The notes: generated by a model not told the origin, from the sequence alone. A stretch of 64,000 bases of DNA from Paenibacillus caseinilyticus (GCF_027533645.1 NZ_JAQAGY010000001.1:496001-560000), one strand, 5' to 3'; shown: positions 9,929 to 18,958, counted from the first letter of the stretch. Made by a program: numbers and translations.

Positions 9929-11167
9929 TTATATTCCCGCTTCCATGAGCATTACCGTATCGTTGGTCTCCTGATGTAACTGACGAAATCTCTCCTGCTG
10001 CTCGCCCTCGGGCGTTTGTTTTGTCAAAAAGACCGAACGCAGCATGTCCAAGGCATACCGTTTCTGCTCCAAGGTCGGACTTTCGCCCCGTTCATTAATT
10101 TCTTGCAGCATCGTCTGGACACGTCGATAAGGGATAATAACGCCTTCTTCATACTTTTCTTCATTCCTATTATGGTTCTTGGTGCAGACGGCAATGGCTA
10201 GACAGCGCGATACGAAACAAGGGCGCGGAACCACCCGAAACAGCGCTTCAATGGACCTGGCATCCTCTTCCTTGTCATAAGAGTAGCTGTGCACTTCGGG
10301 AAATGTATGTCTCATCATATTGCGCAGCACATGAGAAGGTCCGAATTCTACAGCGGTGTCCACACCTCGCCCGATCAAAAAGCTCATGGTGTCACTCCAC
10401 TGAACCGGACTCACCATCTGTGCCGTTAAATGGTGGACGATATCTTCCGAACCGGAATAGGGTAAGCCATTAAGATTAGAAATAACGGGGAATTTTAACT
10501 CGAGGAATGATAGACTGCGTAATTCTGCCTCAAGCTCTTGTGCCGCCTCGTTCATAAGCGGGCAGTGAAAAGGCGCGCTTACGTTCAGCCTGAATGCGCT
10601 TGCACCCAATTGCCTGAGCTTAGACTCCGCGTTCTCTACTGCTCTTATTGTCCCTGAAATTACAGTTTGATTCGGCGTGTTATAATTCGATACGGTAACA
10701 TCTTGGGCCTCTGGAGCAATCTCTTCACAGACGGCTTTCACCTTTAACGGGTCCACGTTAGAAATAACCGACATAGCCCCCGATCCTTGAACAACCGCCT
10801 TCTGCATGAACGTTCCCCGTTTATGCACAAGACTTACGGCGTCTGACAAAGCGATAGCCCCTGCACACGTCAAGGCAGTGATTTCGCCAAGACTGTGTCC
10901 GGCCATGTAATGAGGGCGGGCCCCTACTTCCTGCATAAACACCCGGTATGCGGCAACACTGTGGGTTAGAATGGCAGGCTGCGTATAAGCCGTTTTTTGA
11001 ATTTCCTCAGCCGGCCCCTCGAAGCACAAAGAAGCCAAATCGAAGCCAAGTACTTCATTCGCTTCCTCAAAGGTTTGTTTTGCTATTGGGAATTGATCGA
11101 ATAACCCTCTACCCATCCCAACGTACTGCGACCCCTGTCCCGGGAAAAGAAAGGCAATTTTCTCCAG
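9929..11167 (-). CDS. Trans-acting malonyl-CoA:ACP acyltransferase, FenF/ItuD-like
   Basis: Acyltransferase with catalytic serine in AGHSLGE, catalytic histidine in SAPFHCP, and the oxyanion segment FPGQGSQ at the very N terminus. The GQGSQ segment lies upstream of the first ATG (11116), so that ATG cannot be the start. The in-frame upstream sequence reads CTG then EKIAFLFPGQGSQ, with AGGGGG 10 nt before the CTG; a TGA lies in frame further upstream and no ATG/GTG/TTG is present between. The C-terminal ~100 residues after the catalytic domain resemble the tail of FenF/ItuD from iturin-family operons. It heads the cluster. Its usual role is loading malonyl onto a carrier protein for a polyketide step, but no ketosynthase is visible in the window. 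Confidence 0.85.
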   Translation of the reverse strand: MEKIAFLFPGQGSQYVGMGRGLFDQFPIAKQTFEEANEVLGFDLASLCFEGPAEEIQKTAYTQPAILTHSVAAYRVFMQEVGARPHYMAGHSLGEITALTCAGAIALSDAVSLVHKRGTFMQKAVVQGSGAMSVISNVDPLKVKAVCEEIAPEAQDVTVSNYNTPNQTVISGTIRAVENAESKLRQLGASAFRLNVSAPFHCPLMNEAAQELEAELRSLSFLELKFPVISNLNGLPYSGSEDIVHHLTAQMVSPVQWSDTMSFLIGRGVDTAVEFGPSHVLRNMMRHTFPEVHSYSYDKEEDARSIEALFRVVPRPCFVSRCLAIAVCTKNHNRNEEKYEEGVIIPYRRVQTMLQEINERGESPTLEQKRYALDMLRSVFLTKQTPEGEQQERFRQLHQETNDTVMLMEAGI

Positions 11168-11237
11168 ATAAACCAGTCCCCCTGTTCTTACCAGCCTGCC
11201 GGGCGATCATGACCTGCGACCGACCCCTATCTAGTGC

Positions 11238-11266
11238 TTGGTACAATTTTTACCAAAGTCATTATA
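11238..11266 (-). promoter_or_regulatory. Probable promoter and palindromic operator of the NRPS cluster
   Basis: On the minus strand a perfect TATAAT lies at 11266-11261. Directly downstream, overlapping the expected transcription start, is the inverted repeat TTGGTA-N7-TACCAA (11238-11256). No good -35 box is seen at the right spacing. The position of the palindrome suggests a repressor site, but no regulator gene is in reach. Confidence 0.45.
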
Positions 11267-11583
11267 GCACATAAATTGTCTTGTAAGCGTATTTACAGTA
11301 AAAAAACATAGAAAGATGTCAAATAGTTTATATTATTGTTTTTTGTATGAAATTATCATATATTCATATTTTGACCGTACCTAAGAGATGGAGAAACAGA
11401 CTGCTTAGACGATACAGACTTCTTTTATCAGTATTGATGAGCTGTCCTGCTCTTTGCATACCATCTAATATAGCGCCATTGCATGAAAAAATAAACATAT
11501 TTGTAAATTTAGATTCTCCCCCGCTAGAGGGACTTTTCTTACCGGGTTCTGCAGTTGGGATTCTTAGTGTAGAATTTCACGCC
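11267..11583. other. AT-rich intergenic region, no gene seen
   Basis: Between the NRPS cluster promoter and the ppdK terminator. The sequence is AT-rich near 11270-11350. A plus-strand open frame at 11347-11664 matches no family I recognise, lacks a ribosome site and runs through the ppdK terminator, so it is not called. Confidence 0.5.
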
Positions 11584-11611
11584 AAAAACCGGCTGCTCTC
11601 TGCAGCCGGTT
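11584..11611 (-). terminator. Intrinsic terminator of ppdK
   Basis: Perfect 10-bp stem AACCGGCTGC / GCAGCCGGTT with a 5-nt loop, followed on the minus strand by a T run, about 50 nt after the ppdK stop. Confidence 0.85.
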
Positions 11612-11660
11612 CACTTGGTACGTTGATTTGTAATGGCCTGCCTGATTCTGACAGATTCCC

Positions 11661-14348
11661 CTAAGCCGTCTGCACTCTCTCCCGCTCATCCGCCTGGGAC
11701 GCCTGCCGCTCTGCGGAGGCGATCTGCGCCTGCGCGGCGGCAATGCGGGCCAGCGGCACCCGGTACGGGGAGCAGCTGACATAGTCCAGCCCCGCTTCGT
11801 GGCAGAAGAAGATCGAGTCCTTATCCCCGCCGTGCTCTCCGCAGACGCCGGTCTTGAGGTCCGGCTTCACGGAGCGCCCCTTGTCCACGGCCCAGAGGAT
11901 CAGCTCGCCGACTCCCTCTTCGTCCAGCACCTGGAACGGATTCTCCGGCAGCAGCTTGTGGTCGACATAGTGGGTCAGGAACTTGCCCTCGGCGTCGTCG
12001 CGGCTGTAGCCGAACGTCATCTGGGTCAGGTCGTTCGTCCCGAAGGAGAAGAAGTCCGCGTGCTTTGCGATCTGTGCCGCCGTGATGGCGGCCCGCGGCA
12101 CCTCGATCATCGTGCCGACGCGGTAGTCCACCTGCGGCAGCCGCTCGCCGAGCACCCGGGCGGCCGTCCGGTCGACGAGCTCGCGCATGCGCTTCAGCTC
12201 ATTCGCGTGACCGACGAGCGGAATCATGACCTCGGGAAGCACTTCGACTCCTTCCGCAAGGCAGGTCAGCACCGCCAGGAACAAGGCCTCGACCTGCATC
12301 TCGTAGATCTCCTCGAAGAGAATGCCGAGACGGCAGCCCCGCGTGCCAAGCATCGGATTCATCTCGTGGAGATTCCGCACCTTGCGCAGCAGCTTGTCGA
12401 CCTTATCCTTCTCCGCTTTGTCGGAGGAAGGATCGAAGGTGAGGCGGGCCTGCTGGAGGATCAGCTGCTCGAGTCCCGGCAGGAACTCGTGCAGCGGCGG
12501 ATCCAGCAGCCGGACCGTGACCGGAAGGCCGGCCATCGAGCGGAAGATCCCCTCGAAGTCCTCCTGCTGCATCGGCAGCAACCTGCCGAGGGCCGCACGG
12601 CGGGCCTCTCCGTCCTCGGCCAGGATCATCTCCTGGACGACAGGCACCCGCTCTGCGGACATGAACATATGCTCTGTCCGGCAGAGGCCGATGCCTTCGG
12701 CGCCGAGCTCTCTAGCCTTCGCCGCATCCTCCGGCGTATCGGCGTTCGTGAGCACCTTCAGGCGGCGGATCTCGTCGGCCCATGCGAGCAGCGTGGACAG
12801 CTCCGCCGAGATCTCGGGCTCCTGAAGAAGCAGCTGCCCGAGAATGACCCGGCCGGTCGCGCCGTCGATGGAGACCCAGTCTCCCTCGTTCACCCGCGTC
12901 TGGCCGATCGTGAAGCCCCCGTCTCCGATGCGAAGCGCTTCGCAGCCGCAGACGCACGGCTTGCCCATGCCGCGGGCGACCACTGCCGCATGGCTGGTCA
13001 TGCCGCCCCGCGTGGTGAGTATGCCGGCAGCGGCCAGCACGCCGTGTATGTCCTCCGGTGTCGTCTCCGCCCGGACGAGCAGCACCTGACGGCCGGCTCT
13101 CGCCCACTCCTCTGCCGTGTCGGCATCGAAGACGACTTGGCCCGTAGCGGCACCCGGCGAAGCCGGCAGTCCGGTCGCCAGCACGTTCAGCTCCTGGCCC
13201 TCGTCTATGGATCGATGCAGCAGCTGGTCCAGGTGGCTCACTTCGATACGCCCGATCGCCTCTGCCTTGGAGATCACGCCCTCCTCCACGAGATCCGCCG
13301 CAATCTTCACGGCCGCCTGGGCCGTCCTTTTGCCGCTGCGCGTCTGCAGAATGTAGAGCTTGCCGTTCTCGATCGTGAATTCAATATCCTGCATATCCCG
13401 GTAATGCCCTTCGAGCCTGCTCGCCACTTCCCCGATCTGTCTGTGCAGCTCCGCCTGCTCCTCCCCGAGACCCGCGATCGGCTGCGGCGTCCGGATGCCC
13501 GCTACGACGTCCTCCCCCTGCGCGTTCATCAGATACTCGCCGTACAGTACCTTCTCGCCTGTAGAAGGATTGCGGGTGAACAGCACGCCCGTCCCGCTCG
13601 CAGGCCCCAGATTGCCGAATACCATCGACTGGATATTGACGGCCGTGCCCTGATGATCCGGAATGCGGTTCAGCTTCCGGTATACGATCGCCCTGGGGTT
13701 GTTCCAGGAGCGGAAGACCGCTTCGATCGCCATCTGCAGCTGGTCGTACACCCCTTGCGGGAACGCCACGCCCGCCTTCTTCTTGATGATCCGCTGGTAC
13801 GCCGCGCACAGCTCTGCCAGACTCTCCGCACTAAGCTCGCTGTCTTCGCGGCAGCCCTGCTCGCTCTTGCAGAGCCGCAGCTCCCGCTCGAAGTGGTAGA
13901 GTTCGATCTCGAACACGACACTGCCGAACATCTGCAGCAGCCGCCGGTAGCAATCATACGCGAATCTGGGATTGCCCGCAGCGGCCGCTAGGCCCTTCAC
14001 CGTCTCATCATTGAGCCCGAGATTGAGAATCGTGTCCATCATGCCCGGCATGGAATGGACCGCCCCCGAGCGGACCGATACCAGCAGCGGCGCCTCCGCC
14101 CGGCCGAAGCCTTGCCCCTTAAGGCCCTCGATGGCCGCCATGGCGGAAGCGACTTCATCCATGAGCCCTTCGGGCAGCTGATTCCCCGCGGCAAAATAGT
14201 CCCGGCAAGCTTCCGTTGTCACCGTGAAGCCCGGGGGCACCGGAAGCCCCGCCCTTGTCATCTCCGCCAGATTGGCTCCCTTTCCCCCAAGCAGGGTTTT
14301 CATGCCCGCATGGCCTTCCGTGAAGAACAGCAGTCTCTGTTTTCTCAT
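11661..14348 (-). CDS. ppdK: Pyruvate, phosphate dikinase
   Basis: 895 residues, the usual family length. It interconverts pyruvate + ATP + Pi with phosphoenolpyruvate + AMP + PPi in the cytoplasm. The N-terminal nucleotide-binding domain starts GGKGANLAEM. The swivelling phosphohistidine domain has TRGGMTSHAAVVARGMG, whose histidine carries the phosphate. The C-terminal PEP/pyruvate barrel ends with GVCGEHGGD, which supplies the catalytic cysteine. The gene appears monocistronic, with its own terminator and an AT-rich upstream region. No PPDK regulatory protein gene is adjacent. Base composition is GC-rich compared with the preceding NRPS promoter region. Identification is secure. Confidence 0.98.
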   Translation of the reverse strand: MRKQRLLFFTEGHAGMKTLLGGKGANLAEMTRAGLPVPPGFTVTTEACRDYFAAGNQLPEGLMDEVASAMAAIEGLKGQGFGRAEAPLLVSVRSGAVHSMPGMMDTILNLGLNDETVKGLAAAAGNPRFAYDCYRRLLQMFGSVVFEIELYHFERELRLCKSEQGCREDSELSAESLAELCAAYQRIIKKKAGVAFPQGVYDQLQMAIEAVFRSWNNPRAIVYRKLNRIPDHQGTAVNIQSMVFGNLGPASGTGVLFTRNPSTGEKVLYGEYLMNAQGEDVVAGIRTPQPIAGLGEEQAELHRQIGEVASRLEGHYRDMQDIEFTIENGKLYILQTRSGKRTAQAAVKIAADLVEEGVISKAEAIGRIEVSHLDQLLHRSIDEGQELNVLATGLPASPGAATGQVVFDADTAEEWARAGRQVLLVRAETTPEDIHGVLAAAGILTTRGGMTSHAAVVARGMGKPCVCGCEALRIGDGGFTIGQTRVNEGDWVSIDGATGRVILGQLLLQEPEISAELSTLLAWADEIRRLKVLTNADTPEDAAKARELGAEGIGLCRTEHMFMSAERVPVVQEMILAEDGEARRAALGRLLPMQQEDFEGIFRSMAGLPVTVRLLDPPLHEFLPGLEQLILQQARLTFDPSSDKAEKDKVDKLLRKVRNLHEMNPMLGTRGCRLGILFEEIYEMQVEALFLAVLTCLAEGVEVLPEVMIPLVGHANELKRMRELVDRTAARVLGERLPQVDYRVGTMIEVPRAAITAAQIAKHADFFSFGTNDLTQMTFGYSRDDAEGKFLTHYVDHKLLPENPFQVLDEEGVGELILWAVDKGRSVKPDLKTGVCGEHGGDKDSIFFCHEAGLDYVSCSPYRVPLARIAAAQAQIASAERQASQADERERVQTA

Positions 14349-14663
14349 CCGTCCGTCTCCTCCGCTCTTTCGCGTCTTCTATTATGACGCAATTATTATA
14401 TTTAGTATGTACTATATGAGTCATAATATCTAATATTGGTTTTATTTTCAATAAATTATAATGAAATAAAGCGATTATTTTAGATTTTATGTTCATTATT
14501 CCGTCATATTTATTGAATAAGAGTGCGCGAAGGCAGAGCCCGCGAGCGAAGCGTCCCGGAAGACCCAGAGATGCAAATCAGCAAGAAGACTTTCGTATCA
14601 TCCTCCGCAGCCGGATAATGGCAAATATGCACTGAACCAGGTATACGTAAACTAGTATAGAAC
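14349..14663. other. AT-rich upstream region of ppdK
   Basis: Very AT-rich from 14385 to 14515, consistent with promoter sequence for ppdK. A short GC-rich segment follows. No gene, RNA motif or clear promoter box pair could be assigned. Confidence 0.4.
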
Positions 14664-14692
14664 AAGGGTAGGCCGCTAACCGGCCTACCCTT
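14664..14692. terminator. Hairpin terminator downstream of the DUF3995 gene
   Basis: Perfect 12-bp stem AAGGGTAGGCCG / CGGCCTACCCTT with a 5-nt loop. The tail is only weakly T-rich on either strand. It lies 18 nt after the DUF3995 stop and probably ends that minus-strand operon. Confidence 0.7.
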
Positions 14693-14709
14693 TCTTGCTG
14701 CATCCTTAT

Positions 14710-15132
14710 CTATCTCATCCGCATCAGGGCGAACAGAGCGCCTCCGAGCAGCAAACAAAGCGGCGAATAGACCATACTGTCCCACTTGGCAAAGGGGGTC
14801 CCTTTCTTCCGCTTGAACACGCCGACCCACTTCCAATCCCCAAGGCCCCTTAAGATAAAAACGACCGATAGAAGCCAGCCGCCCCAAGTCAAAAGAGGAT
14901 CGGAATAAAGGAGCCGGATGCTTCCGCCCAGTTCAAGAGCCAACCAGGCGGCGAAAGCAAGAAGGGCCGCGACAACCGCCACAGAGAGAGGCCTGGGACG
15001 AAACAGAGGTCCCTGCTCCGTGCTCGGGATGACAGCCCCATGTCCCATCCTGCCGCCGAATAACCAGTACAGATGCACACCGCTCAGAAGAAACAATACC
15101 CCGCTTACCGCCCCTGCCAGCACCTCAGACAT
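14710..15132 (-). CDS. DUF3995 family membrane protein
   Basis: 140 residues with about four hydrophobic segments (near residues 4-25, 48-68, 80-97 and 122-137), a conserved GVHLYW element near the N terminus, and a KWDSMVYSPLC stretch near the C terminus, as in DUF3995 inner-membrane proteins of unknown function. The ribosome site GAGGAGGAGGGG precedes the ATG. It starts 12 nt after the stop of the TetR regulator at 15145-15699, so the two form an operon and the regulator probably controls it. A role cannot be named. Confidence 0.8.
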   Translation of the reverse strand: MSEVLAGAVSGVLFLLSGVHLYWLFGGRMGHGAVIPSTEQGPLFRPRPLSVAVVAALLAFAAWLALELGGSIRLLYSDPLLTWGGWLLSVVFILRGLGDWKWVGVFKRKKGTPFAKWDSMVYSPLCLLLGGALFALMRMR

Positions 15133-15144
15133 AACCCCTCCTCC

Positions 15145-15699
15145 TCAGGACACTACGAATTCTTCCCAGATCATCTTCACGTGATATAGCAGATCTTCTT
15201 CGGATATCGTTTCATTCTTGTGCCGCTCATACCACCCCAAATAATAATGATAGAGCAGCCGTGACCTGCGGGCGGCTTTCTCTGCCGGCAGCCCCTTTTG
15301 CCTGAGCAGCCCGCTCATGTGATCCAGCCTCAACGTTTCGACCTCATCCAGGAATCGCCGGCAGGCCTCGTCGGTTAGGGACAGCTGGCGCAGGTAGAAT
15401 AGAAAATCACCGTGTCCGGTGGAGGAGAACATATGCTTCAGCAGCGAAACGATGCGTTCGTCTGGAAGCGAATCCGGGGAAGTAGAGTCGATCACTTGGT
15501 TCGTCGCCCTCTCCTTCCATTCTTCAACGACCCGCTTCAGCAGCGTAGTCCGATCTTTAAAATACCAATAAAAGCTGCTTTTGCTGCAGCCCAAGGCCCC
15601 CGCCATTTTTTCGATGACAAGCGCCCCCTCTCCCCCCTGGGCAAACCGTTCCACGCCTGCCTGAATCCACTGCGCTTCGGTTGCAATCACTTTAGGCAT
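15145..15699 (-). CDS. TetR/AcrR family transcriptional regulator
   Basis: 184 residues. The N-terminal DNA-binding domain (~1-55) has the TetR helix-turn-helix pattern IEKMAGALGCSKSSFYWYFK. The C-terminal domain is helical and variable, as expected for the ligand-binding part. GGGGGTGG lies 6 nt before the ATG. It is the first gene of an operon with the DUF3995 membrane protein, a common arrangement in which the regulator represses its own operon in response to an unknown ligand. No drug pump is adjacent. Confidence 0.9.
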   Translation of the reverse strand: MPKVIATEAQWIQAGVERFAQGGEGALVIEKMAGALGCSKSSFYWYFKDRTTLLKRVVEEWKERATNQVIDSTSPDSLPDERIVSLLKHMFSSTGHGDFLFYLRQLSLTDEACRRFLDEVETLRLDHMSGLLRQKGLPAEKAARRSRLLYHYYLGWYERHKNETISEEDLLYHVKMIWEEFVVS

Positions 15700-15856
15700 T
15701 CGTGTCCACCCCCTATTGTACGGTATCGTCTAGAAAGGTTCAGATTCAGGGTACCACAAGACGAAGCTGTTGTAAATGTATCCCACCCAAAAGAAAAATG
15801 CGTCCCGGGGGCTAACCCAAGACGCCATCCGATCCTATAGTCGATGTCCTCATGCG

Positions 15857-16876
15857 CTACTCCACCTCAACCCACGCGCCGCCCCGGTCTGCGGAAGCCA
15901 GCTCCGCTTCGACGATCTCGATGGTCCCTTTGACCTCCGAGCCCGCAGCTCTCGCCACAGGTTCTCCGCGCAGCAGCGTCTCCACGAAGTATTGAAGCTC
16001 CAGGTAGTACCCCATCTCGGGCGACAGCTCCGCCGTGAAACCCTTGGCGCCTTGGGGGTTCACCTGTACGGCATCGTTCCGGAATACGAGATTGCCCCCC
16101 TCCAAGTTCACCCGGTAGCTCATCTCGAAGCCAAAATCCCCTCCCAGGGTCCAGTCAGCCCCCGCATGGATCACTTTGCCATCATCGTACGCATAGTTCG
16201 TGGATACGGTGTCGTATCCGCTGCCCGGCACGACATTCTTGCCGAGACACGAGACAGCCCGGGGCTTGCCGAACAGCCAATGGATCGCATCGGTATCATG
16301 CACATGCATATCCATCAGCGCCCCGCCGCTCTTCTCCTTCTGCATCAGCCAGGGGCCCCAGGTCGGCGTAGCGCCTCCGCGGAAGAAAGACCCGCTGATG
16401 ACCTCCCCGTAGACCCGGCTGTCGATCACTTCCTTCAGATAGACGTATGCCGGCCAGAAGCGCAGGCACTGCCCGACGAGAAGCTGCCTGCCGCAGTGTT
16501 CCGCCGCGCGGACCATCTCCTCGCACTCGCCGGCATGCATCGCCATAGGCTTCTCGCAGAGCACATGCAGCCCTTTCTCCAGGCACTGGACGGAGACCTC
16601 GGCATGCAGATATGTCGGAAGCGTAATGTCCACGGCATCCAATTCCTCCAGCTCCAGCATGTCCGTGATGCTGGAATACCGCGCGAAGCGCCCCAAGTCA
16701 ATCTCTTCCCCTGCCGTTCCGATATTGCCGGCGGTCCCTTGGCCCTGCAGCTTCTCCGGGTCCGCGTCGCAGACGGCAGCCACCCGAATATCGAGTCCCT
16801 CCGCCTCTAGCCGCAGGTAATTCTCCAAGTGGGTTCTTCCCATGAAGCCGAGTCCGATCAGTCCGATCTTCAGCAT
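15857..16876 (-). CDS. Gfo/Idh/MocA family NAD(P)-dependent oxidoreductase
   Basis: 339 residues. The N-terminal Rossmann fold begins LKIGLIGLGFMGRTH, and the family hallmark EKPMAMHAGE follows near residue 105. The C-terminal alpha/beta domain (~130-330) includes the DMHVHDTD region expected at the active site. Such enzymes oxidise or reduce sugars and inositols; the substrate cannot be read from sequence. GGGGAGG precedes the ATG at 9 nt. The gene starts 3 nt after the stop of the isomerase at 16880-17722, so the pair is co-translated and likely acts on one pathway such as inositol or sugar-acid catabolism. Confidence 0.92.
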   Translation of the reverse strand: MLKIGLIGLGFMGRTHLENYLRLEAEGLDIRVAAVCDADPEKLQGQGTAGNIGTAGEEIDLGRFARYSSITDMLELEELDAVDITLPTYLHAEVSVQCLEKGLHVLCEKPMAMHAGECEEMVRAAEHCGRQLLVGQCLRFWPAYVYLKEVIDSRVYGEVISGSFFRGGATPTWGPWLMQKEKSGGALMDMHVHDTDAIHWLFGKPRAVSCLGKNVVPGSGYDTVSTNYAYDDGKVIHAGADWTLGGDFGFEMSYRVNLEGGNLVFRNDAVQVNPQGAKGFTAELSPEMGYYLELQYFVETLLRGEPVARAAGSEVKGTIEIVEAELASADRGGAWVEVE

Positions 16877-16879
16877 GAC

Positions 16880-17722
16880 TTAGTTCCTCCCCAAGATGGC
16901 GTTCATGGAAGCCGAAGTGTTGTATAGGATCTGGGCCGGGTGGTGCGTGTAAGGAGGAATCATCTCTGCTATGACGTAGTCCGTATAGCCGACCTCCCCC
17001 AGCGCGGCGACGACGGCCGGATAGTCCACATCGCCGGCGAGCAGGTCGACGAAGCCGTGCAGTCCCCCGGCAGCCCGGCGGTAATCCTTGAAGTGCACCT
17101 TCTTGATGCGCCGGTTCAAGATGGAGATCCAATGCTCCGGGTACCCGGAAGCAAGCACGTTCCCCACATCGAGATAGGAGCCGACATAGCCGGAGCCGAT
17201 CTTATCGATGAAGTCCCGCAGCTCCAGCGGCGACAGCAGGAACTTGTTCCACACATTCTCGATGCCGATGGAGATCCTGTGGGCCTCCGCTTCCTTCGCC
17301 AGCCGGGAGAACGCCTCCAGGGCGTAGTCATAAGCCCGGTCGTAAGGTACGACTTCGGCGCCTGGTATAAAGTCCACCCCCACAGCGCCGGGAACGACGA
17401 GGATGGTGTCCACGCCGATCACCGCCGCCGCCTCCAGCTGCTTGCGGACGATATCCCTGGCTTTGCCGAGCACTTCGGCCCGTGAGCTCGTCAGCGGGTA
17501 ATCCCAGTACAGCCCGCTGGCCAGGCTCGTCAGTTCGATGCCTTCGTCATCCGCCCGCCGGCGCAGCTCCCGGATCTCCTGCTCCGGGCTCTCCAGGCTA
17601 AGCTCGCCCTTCTCGGCAAGTGCCAGTTCGATGCCCTCGAACCCGGCGTCCTTCGCGGTACGCATCGACTCCCTGAGGGACATGCCGCCGGGGAATGACC
17701 AGATATTGATTCCCTTTTTCAT
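16880..17722 (-). CDS. Sugar phosphate isomerase/epimerase, AP endonuclease 2 fold
   Basis: 280 residues, a TIM-barrel of the IolE/IolI/xylose-isomerase-like group. Likely metal ligands are the glutamate in GIENVWN, the aspartate in SYLDVGN, the histidine in VHFKD and the glutamate in IAEMIPP. The start has GGGAGG 8 nt upstream. It is the first gene of a two-gene operon with the Gfo/Idh/MocA oxidoreductase. An AraC-type regulator, apparently damaged, is transcribed divergently, so this operon was probably its target. Substrate is unknown. Confidence 0.9.
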   Translation of the reverse strand: MKKGINIWSFPGGMSLRESMRTAKDAGFEGIELALAEKGELSLESPEQEIRELRRRADDEGIELTSLASGLYWDYPLTSSRAEVLGKARDIVRKQLEAAAVIGVDTILVVPGAVGVDFIPGAEVVPYDRAYDYALEAFSRLAKEAEAHRISIGIENVWNKFLLSPLELRDFIDKIGSGYVGSYLDVGNVLASGYPEHWISILNRRIKKVHFKDYRRAAGGLHGFVDLLAGDVDYPAVVAALGEVGYTDYVIAEMIPPYTHHPAQILYNTSASMNAILGRN

Positions 17723-17935
17723 GAGACTCGCCTCCCTTGGTAGTCTAATTATAAGGAAGGAAGCACGCGGTGCCTTTATCCAAAAAGCCGTTTCTTTTGT
17801 ATTTTAGACTCGCTTTTAGATCAACTCAACTTCACTTCCAACATCACTTTCACCTTCCCATGGATTCACCCAAGCTTAGCTTCCGTATGCTACAATCAAT
17901 ACCAAGGATACGCTTACCGGAAAGGGATGACGGCG

Positions 17936-18840
17936 ATGTAGTTTCCCCGGACGCGGCTCAGCGAGGCCGTCCGCATAGAACACCTGATCTCGTTCCATTA
18001 CTTCGAATACGCCCAAGGCTTCGTCTTCTCCGGAGAGCAGCATGACTTCTGGGAGCTGCTCTATGTGACAAGGGGACGGTGGAGGTTCAGGCCGACGACC
18101 GGACGCTGGAACTGCGGCAGGGGCAGATGATCTTCCACAAGCCGGATGAATTCCATTCGGTCCGCGTGCAGAAGCACCACAAACCGCCCAATCTTATCGT
18201 CATCGCGTTCGAATGCGCCTCCCCGGCTATGGCTTACTTCAGGGACCGGACGATGTCTGTCACGGACCGCGAACGCGATCTGTTCTCCCTGCTGCTCACG
18301 GAGGGGACCCGCGCCTTCCTGCCGCCGTGGGGTGATCCCGCAGTGCATACGCTAGTGCTCCGGCCCGAAGCTCCGTTCGGCAGCGAACAGGCGATGAAGG
18401 CCTACCTCGAGCTGCTGCTCATCTCGCTGATCCGGCTTGGCAGCCGCAGTGACGGAACAACGCGGGCGCCCGCCAAGCTCTCCTCTCTCCAGAAGGAGAA
18501 CGCGGAGAAGCAGCTCATCTCGTCTATCATGGACTACATGGGGCGCCGGATCGCGGAGCCCTTGTCGCTCGACCAGCTCTGCCGGGAGTTCCACCTTGGC
18601 AAGAGCCGGCTCAAGGAGCTGTTCCAGTCGCAGCTGGGCGTGAGCGTGCTCGAGCACTTCAAGCGCATGAAGGCGGAAGAAGCCAAATCCCTGATCCGCG
18701 AGGAGCGCTATAACTTCACCCAAATCGCCGAGAAGCTGGGGTATGCTAGCATCCATTACTTCTCGCGGGATTTCAAGAAGATGACCGGCATGCCGCCCTC
18801 CGAGTATGCCCGCACCGTCAAGGCGCGGTCGCCGGGTTGA
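17936..18840 (+). pseudogene. AraC family regulator with cupin sensor domain, apparently inactivated
   Basis: The C-terminal half is an AraC DNA-binding domain (about the last 100 residues, including SLDQLCREFHLGKSRLKELF and FTQIAEKLGYASIHYFSRDF). The N-terminal half is a cupin-type sensor. Two lesions are seen. The ATG at 17936, which has AAGGGA upstream, is followed at once by TAG where relatives would carry a sense codon. Near 18065-18070 the reading frame shifts: EQHDFWELLYV is in one frame and KGTVEVQADDRTLELRQG in the next, as if one G were lost. The longest open piece (GTG at 18079) keeps 253 residues including the whole DNA-binding domain and might still be made. Sequencing error is the main alternative. 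Confidence 0.7.
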
Positions 18841-18920
18841 AGCGCCTGCTTAGCCGACAGACGACGTGCGGCGAACAGCGCCCGCCGGGAGTGGAGCTCT
18901 GCGCAGCAGCGGACACGTAT

Positions 18921-18958
18921 AAGAGCCGGACGCCATCCAAGACGGCAGTCCGGCTCTT
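18921..18958 (+). terminator. Hairpin downstream of the AraC gene
   Basis: Perfect 11-bp stem AAGAGCCGGAC / GTCCGGCTCTT with a 16-nt loop that itself contains GCC/GGC. No T run follows, so termination is inferred from position only. Confidence 0.6.

Noticed and set aside
11347-11664. 105-codon plus frame
   Set aside because: No ribosome site, reads through the ppdK terminator hairpin, unrecognised sequence.
11799-13991. 730-codon plus-strand open frame
   Set aside because: Antisense to ppdK across its whole length; composition is a shadow of the GC-rich real gene and no family motif is visible.
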